Source: Bactrocera neohumeralis | Taxonomy: Eukaryota > Arthropoda > Insecta > Diptera > Tephritidae | DNA length: 64,000 nucleotides | Reading direction: 5' to 3' | Assembly (NCBI RefSeq): GCF_024586455.1 | Contig: NC_065922.1 | Location: forward strand, 37,568,089-37,632,088 | Shown: piece by piece, positions 58,640 to 64,000 of the stretch | How positions within the stretch are numbered: position 1 is the first letter of the stretch | How the letters are laid out: each line of letters begins with the position of its first letter | Translations under genes and position numbers: made by a program | The notes under the pieces: model-generated | Databases searched by the model: none | Told to the model about the DNA's origin: nothing | What the model saw: the letters and a program-made list of their open reading frames with translations, nothing else

Positions 58640-59470
58640 TCGAAGATGTGTGTGTTCTAGCGTTGTCCTGATGGAAGACGAAGCCTTCTCTGTTGATCAG
58701 TTCTGGCCGTCTTTTTCGATAGCTAACTTCAATCTCATCAGTTGTTGAAAGTAAAATGTAGAATCAATATTTCAGCTCATAGTCAATGATTCCTTTCCAC
58801 TCCCACCAAACACTCAACATAACCTTTCGCGGCGTCAATACTGGCTTTGCGACCATTTGTTGCGCCTTACCACGCTTGGACCATGATCTTTTTCGCACAT
58901 TATTGTCGTATTTGATCCACTCTTCGTCTCCTGTTACCATTCGCCTCAGAAATGGTTCGATTTCATTTCGTTTCAGTAAAGAATCGCAGATGTTAATTCG
59001 GTCCATAAAATTTTTCACAGACAATTTGTGTGGTACCCGAAAATCGAGTTTCTTTTTGTAGCCACCCTTTTTTAAATGGTTTAAAATCGTTTGATGATGA
59101 ATGTTAAGTTCCTTAGCGATGTCATGGCTGCTTATATCACGGTCTTGATCAATCTTTTCCATAATTTCTTCGATTTTTTCAAGGATAGCTCGACCAGAGC
59201 GAGGTGCATCTTTCACATCGAAATTTCCAGAACGGAAGCGCGCAAACCATTGTTGTGCTACACGAACTGATACAGCATCGTCTCCGTAAACTTCACAAAT
59301 TTCATTGGTGGCTTGCGTGCATTCTTCCCTTTTTTATATAAAAATTTCAAAATAAAGGGAATTTCTTCATTATTCTCACTCATTTTTGAACAGCTGTAAC
59401 TGTTTTTCAACTTTCCGAATTAAATTTTTTGGTTAAAGGAATCTAAAAATCACACCAAATTGTCTGTCTG
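58640..59470 (-). pseudogene. mariner transposase, nearly full length but frameshifted
   Basis: On the minus strand ATG near 59386 opens MSENNEEIPFILKFLYKKGK, then a shifted frame EICEVYGDDAVSVRVAQQWF and RFRSGNFDVKDAPRSGR, then a 150-residue open stretch (59216-58764) with ELNIHHQTILNHLKKGGYKK, NEIEPFLRRMVTGDEEW (first catalytic Asp) and WWEWKGIIDYEL. After another shift INREGFVFHQDNARTHTS holds the second Asp; the third block is lost. Same family as the deletion derivative at 26645-27137. Confidence 0.85.
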
Positions 59471-60361
59471 GAATTTTACCTAAAATTGTGATTGTTTTCG
59501 GCTTGCCAAAATTCGATTTTTGATTAGATTGAAAAAGTCGTAGAAGAACTTTATTTTCAGCATGCAGAAAACTAGTAATCAGTTCATTTGTAATAATCAC
59601 TCAAACAAATTTGAAAAGTTTAGTTTTGGGAAAAACGCGTTTAAAGATAAACTGCTTCAAGCTACTTGAACCAAAAAGATACACTTAAGAAACTTACAAA
59701 GAAAAAACTATTTCATGATATCGATTTAAAATTTGAGTATGATATTTTAAGGGTAAATTCTATAAAAATATGAAAAAAATAAAATTTTTGTATGTCTCGA
59801 AATGGCATAATTATATTAACCAAAAAAAATCGGTTTACATTAAGTGGTGAAACTCAATTTTTGTTTGATTTTGATTTATAAAAATACTACATTTGTGCTC
59901 AATATATTGGAGTTTTAGTTAGCAAAAGTTTCGCGACATATTTTAAGAAATCAAATTTTCCGATATTTTCAAATTTACCGTTCAATAAATCATCCAAATA
60001 TCAATATACTGTAGCATAGTTATAGGCGTTGGCACACGCACACACAGAAAGTGAGAGCAAAGACCGTTGGTGGCGAATGGCGCAAGTGAGGAACTCTTCT
60101 CATACATGTACATACATACATACATATATATTGAGCAATTTATGTGTCTGCATACACATATATTTTATTTATATGTTTATGTGTATATCTCGGTATGTGC
60201 ATTTAAATTATCTCCCACCTAGCGTGTCTTATAAGGTGCATTATTAACTACAAATCGCATCTGAGCGTTGAAAACAACAATAACATTAAACAAAGGCAAT
60301 TTTTGTTAAAGGCAATACATACACATGTAAATACAAGTTCTCTTGTCTGCACTATCAATAC
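59471..60361. other. No gene seen; intergenic
   Basis: AT-rich with CA/TACA simple repeats at 60034-60048 and 60105-60130. Nothing else recognised. Confidence 0.4.
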
Positions 60362-60363
60362 AA

Positions 60364-60806
60364 GGGTGGGTCAAAAAAAAAAAACAAAAAAGAAAAAACA
60401 CGAATATTTTTTTTCGCTTGGTACTCTGAAAATTTATTTTATAGACACCAATAAGGTGCCTTTTATTTAGATAATTGTAACGGTAAGGTCCACCGCCTAA
60501 CGGTTTTCCATTTTTTCTTATTATTGGATAGAAAAATGTATATCTTGTTCCCAACTACTTGAAAAGATGTATCGTTGCTTTGATTTTGTAGGAAATACAA
60601 TACCCTACAAATTGGTCTTTTACAGTTTCTTCGTAAACTTAACCGTTTAAAAAAATTTATCGGCTAAAATTTGCCCATTATAATTGTTTTTATTTTTTTT
60701 AATATGAAACTCAAAAGAAAAAATCATTTTAAATATCAAAGTTTATAATCTTGTAATGAACTGATGCCAAGCGAAAAAAAAATAATCGTGTTTTTCGACC
60801 CACCCT
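60364..60806. mobile_element. MITE with AGGGTGGGTC ends
   Basis: Left end AGGGTGGGTCAAAAA, then ACACGAATATTTTTTTTCGC and TTGG; right end inverted AGGGTGGGTCGAAAAACACG, then ATTATTTTTTTTTCGCTTGG. The inverted repeats span about 55 nt with an A-run difference on the left. The 443-bp element is non-coding. Confidence 0.7.
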
Positions 60807-61385
60807 AATTATAGCGGATTCGCAGTTGCCATAAACGCTATCAATTTAAATGAACTTCAATTGAATTAGTTGTGTGCACAGCGTTCTAATTAAAATAATA
60901 TATGTAACGGAAAGCGGAATGTTTTGATGCAAAACAATTAAAATAAATAAATGGAATAGAATTGCTTGGGTACAAATATAGTTTACCGTGCGAGCAGAAA
61001 GTGCGCAGTCATCGTGGCGTAACTGTATGCAAACGACTTAGAAATACAGACAAATAGCAGTCACATATTTATTGTGCTTGTAGATTTGTATTTTTCATTC
61101 ATATGTTTGCATAGCAGTTATCGAGTGCGAGTATGCAGGCCAATCGGAAATGATTTCATGGCTTTCATATAAAAATGATTTCAACCTCGTTCAGCTTTCT
61201 CTATGATAACGGTGTTTGATAAAAATCGTATTGTTTATTTTATTTTACGATTCTGCTAGCTACGTATATACTTACATAGGCTGCCTTTTATATTTCACGA
61301 TTTGGGAACGCCAGTGTTGCAATCTGGAAACTCGCAATTTTATTGTAAATTTTGAATATTTAAAGTTACTATAAACATACATACT
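60807..61385. other. No gene seen; intergenic
   Basis: Mixed AT-rich sequence without repeats or frames of note. Confidence 0.35.
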
Positions 61386-61394
61386 CAAAACGTT

Positions 61395-62245
61395 TTGACC
61401 TACGAGCGCTGTGGTTTGTACAGTAGTTTAAAATATTCTTCTCGACCAAAAAATGGAATTTATGGTTTACAATTTAGGCGTGGGTTAACGCAGCAGCAGT
61501 GCATCTATGAACTTAATTCAAGTTTTGGCGAAGAAGCTCCATCAAGGACCAGTGTTTATCGATGGTACGAAGAGTCCAATCGAGATCGTAGATCACGCCA
61601 AAACCTGATTTCGTCAAGGTTGACCAAATACAGTTTTTTTTTCCGAAAACTACTGTTGTTGTCTGCAAAAAAAATAAAGAGCAAGCTGTTCACTTTGGAT
61701 CCCACACAATTTACCAATCGCTTAAAAAAGGCTCGTGTCGATTGGTCGAGAGAAATGGTAACAAAATGTGACAGCGGTGCTTTGAAGCACGTCTTTGACA
61801 TCGTGACAGGTGATGAATAGTGGCATTACGCATATGAGCCATTAAAGTAGATTGCGGTTTACTCGATGAGTGTTTCAAGATGAGCCAAATCCAACAAAAG
61901 TTACTTCTTCCAAGCAAATCGTTTTTTTTTTTTTTGGAGAAGCCGATGTCGCAACTAAACCATTGGAAAAACGGAGTACAGTAAATTCTGAGTGGTAGAT
62001 TTGTTTGAAATTGCCGGTCCGCAATATAAGGTGTATGCATAAGAACCTTCCACCCACCCATTCGGAGCTTCTGCCGAGTGACTGGGCGATTGCTTCCTAC
62101 GGATGCTGCATTGTTCAGATTACAGGTTCGAATTAAGAGTTCGACCATGGTGGAGCAGCTCATAGTATAAGATTATCTGTCAATCACACCAAACACTTAG
62201 CAACATCAAAAGCTCTGGCTTGGCCAACCTTGCGCCAGCTCGCTA
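61395..62245 (+). pseudogene. mariner-like transposase, N-terminal half, broken at the first catalytic block
   Basis: RRGLTQQQCIYELNSSFGEE, APSRTSVYRWYEESNR form the first helix-turn-helix; the second is largely deleted. LKKARVDWSREMVTK and SGALKHVFDIVTGDE reach the first catalytic Asp, where the expected Trp codon is TAG. Beyond it, shifted frames give YAYEP, VFQDEPNPTKV, GEADVATKPLEKRSTVNSEW. No catalytic DNA-binding C-terminus remains. Confidence 0.7.
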
Positions 62246-62254
62246 CTATTCGAT

Positions 62255-62745
62255 CATTATACCCTGAACAGGGTATATTAAGTTTGTCACGAAGTTTGTA
62301 ACACCCAGAAGGAAGGGTGGGAGACCCTATAAAGTATATATATAAATGATCAGTATCTTGAGCTGAGTCGATTTAGCCATGCCGGCTGTCCTTCCGTCGG
62401 TCTGTCTGTATATATACGAACTAGTCCCTGAGTTTTTAAGATATCGTTTTGAAATTTTGCAGACGTCATTTTCTCTCCAAGAAGCTCATTTGTCGGAACT
62501 GCCGATATCGGATCACTATAACATATAGCAGCCATACAAACTGAACGATCGGAATCAAGTTCTTGTATGGAAAACTATCACATTTGACAAGGTATGTTCA
62601 CGAAATTTGACATGGATGACTGCTTAAGGTAATAATATAATCTCCGAAAAAATTGTTCAGAACGAATTACTATAGCATATAGCTACCATACAAACTGAAC
62701 ACATAGTTACTAACAGAAATGCACTTGTGAAGGGTATTTACATCC
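62255..62745 (-). repeat. Dispersed repeat family 1, copy 8
   Basis: Inverted copy beginning TATACCCTGAACAGGGTATA (62259-62278), with ATCAGTATCTTGAGCTGAGT, the GTCTGTCTGTATATATACGA core, AACATATAGCAGCCATACAA and the end at TGCACTTGTGAAGGGTATTT. Nearly as complete as copy 2. Confidence 0.7.
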
Positions 62746-62864
62746 TACATCAAGCTTCTTTTTTGTATCCTTGTTAAAATAGGTAGTTCCAAACTATTTC
62801 TTGTGCCATGGTTGGATGCTCGGCAATCGAAACAATGCTTACATGGCGGACTCGTGAATACCAT

Positions 62865-63370
62865 CATTCTAGCGAAATTTTCGATGTCTTTGACATTGAA
62901 TTTAAATTATTGTAACAGAATCGATGAAACCAAAATTGCGGACGACTTACTCCTACAGTATCAGGCCAGGAACACTATTCATACTTTCAGTTGCCTGGCT
63001 GAAGCTCACTTTTGGTTGAATTGTCGCATTTGGGTCGATGATAATTCACAAGTCATTATGTATACAGCGTTACATCTCCAAGAGGTCTTTGTTTGGTGTG
63101 CTCTATGAGCAAAGGAGAAAATTGGTTCATATCTATTCAAAAACAATCCCGCCATTATCCAATTGTCAACGCTATAGAGTCATGGTTAAAGACTTCTTCA
63201 TTTCTAAAGGAGGATATTGGTGTGATTTATTGAAAGAATCTTTGGGTGAGGGCATTATCTTGCGTCGTGAACCTGTGGCGTAAGATCATTCGAGAATATT
63301 TATCGCGTTATTGCTGCAAAAAGTAGTCGATAATAGGGTTTTTAGCGAGTCAGCCCGAAATCTTTTTCAA
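62865..63370 (+). pseudogene. Tc1/mariner-superfamily transposase fragment
   Basis: Near 62995-63110 one frame reads EAHFWLNCRIWVDDNSQVIM and YTALHLQEVFVWCAL (first catalytic Asp at SDEAHFWLN is degraded to LAEAHFWLN), then a shifted frame gives YRVMVKDFFI. It belongs to the superfamily seen at 9851 and 44554 but is a separate subfamily. Interrupted at its right by a LINE insertion. Confidence 0.6.
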
Positions 63371-63414
63371 AATATGTACATATAAGGTCGAACCCGTATC
63401 TTTATAACAAAGTT

Positions 63415-63426
63415 AAATTTTAGGCC
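63415..63426 (+). repeat. Target-site duplication, left copy (12 bp)
   Basis: AAATTTTAGGCC here is repeated exactly at 63987-63998, on both sides of the LINE tail. Confidence 0.75.
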
Positions 63427-63986
63427 TTGCTGCTCTTGCCAACAGGTGCTACTTCGGACTGAGTAGGCAATTGAGAAGCAAAGTCCCATCTCGACAAACA
63501 AAAACCAAACTCTATAAGTCACTCATAATTCCCGTCCTGCTATATGGTGCAGAGGCTTGGACGATGACAGCAACCGATGAGTCGACGTTACGAGTTTTCG
63601 AGAGAAAGGTTCTGCGAAAGATTTATGGTCCTTTGCGCATTGGCCACGGCGAATATCGCATTCGATGGAACGATGAGCTGTACGAGATATACGACGACAT
63701 TGACATAGTTTAGCGAATTAAAAGACAGCGGCTACGCTGGCTAGGTCATGTTGTCCGGATGTACGAAAACACTCCAGCTCTGAAAGTATTCGACGCAGTA
63801 CCCGCCGGGGGAAGCAGAGGAAGAGGAAGAACTCCACTCCGTTGGAAGGACCAAGTGGAGAAGGACCTGGCTTCGCTTGGAATATCCAATTGGCGCCACG
63901 TAGCGAAAAGAAGAAACGACTGGCGCGCTGTTGTTAACTCGGCTATAATCGCGTAAGCGGTGTCTACGCCAATTAAGAAGAAGAAG
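63427..63986 (+). pseudogene. 5'-truncated LINE insertion (reverse transcriptase C-terminal part)
   Basis: The frame reads SRQTKTKLYKSLIIPVLLYG, AEAWTMT, LRVFERKVLRKIYGPLRIGH and GEYRIRWNDELYEIYDDIDI, a TAG stop (63712-63714), then RLRWLGHVVRM, RGRGRTPLRWKDQVEKDLAS and LGISNWRHVAKRRNDW. The LLYGAEAW and RWLGHVVRM blocks mark the C-terminal part of a LINE polyprotein. It ends in (AAG)n and is flanked by the 12-bp duplication AAATTTTAGGCC, so it is a 560-bp 5'-truncated copy. The exact clade is not sure. Confidence 0.8.
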
Positions 63987-63998
63987 AAATTTTAGGCC
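63987..63998 (+). repeat. Target-site duplication, right copy (12 bp)
   Basis: Second copy of AAATTTTAGGCC, directly after the (AAG)n tail; the window ends two bases later, so the duplication could be longer. Confidence 0.75.
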
Positions 63999-64000
63999 AT

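Noticed and set aside
58764..59216. 150-codon frame as a functional gene
   Set aside because: It is the open middle of a mariner transposase with frameshifts on both sides and a lost third catalytic block.
1..64000. CRISPR arrays, tRNA or rRNA genes
   Set aside because: The regular repeats are TATG, CA or A/T simple repeats without spacers, and no cloverleaf with A/B boxes or rRNA core sequence was seen by eye.

Overview
The window looks like nuclear DNA of a dipteran, most likely a tephritid fruit fly. It is AT-rich, full of CATACATATGTATG-type microsatellites, and loaded with decayed mariner and other Tc1/mariner transposons, with short GT-AG introns and a Drosophila-style core promoter. 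The species assignment is inference; the gene and repeat calls come from reading the sequence. No RNA gene, CRISPR array or bacterial-type operon was seen.

Only two host protein genes can be supported. Both encode SLC16-type (monocarboxylate transporter-like) membrane proteins and they are divergently transcribed. The first, on the minus strand, has a long A-rich 5' UTR and one 25-codon first coding exon at 11461-11535; the rest of its coding region is not in the window and must lie beyond the left edge. The second, on the plus strand, is complete: five coding exons between 54968 and 57814 encode 625 residues, with a 3' UTR and polyadenylation signal near 58341. The first coding exons of both genes end exactly 10 residues after the DGGWGW motif and in phase 0, so they are probably paralogues that arose by duplication.

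From left to right: 1-11460 is intron of the minus gene with dispersed repeats, a cluster of GATA-factor motifs (2560-5924), a T-rich tract (about 6560-7745), a MITE with perfect 23-bp ends (8831-9197) and a rearranged transposase (9530-10620). 11461-12324 is the 5' exon of the minus gene. 12325-23400 is its upstream intron and candidate promoter area, again with T-rich tracts. 23400-36000 is the intergenic zone with many transposon remnants and one orphan 45-nt exon-like sequence (28581-28625). A plus-strand core promoter (Inr, bridge and DPE motifs at exact spacing) lies at 36108, followed by a 2.5-kb A-rich tract. 39000-54890 is the presumed long first intron of the plus gene, packed with transposons. 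54896-58360 is the plus gene. 58370-64000 holds more transposons, ending with a 5'-truncated LINE that still has its 12-bp target-site duplication.

The most interesting large-scale pattern is that the long homopolymer-rich tracts are T-rich on the plus strand to the left and A-rich on the plus strand to the right. They are thus A-rich on the sense strand of each of the two divergent genes.
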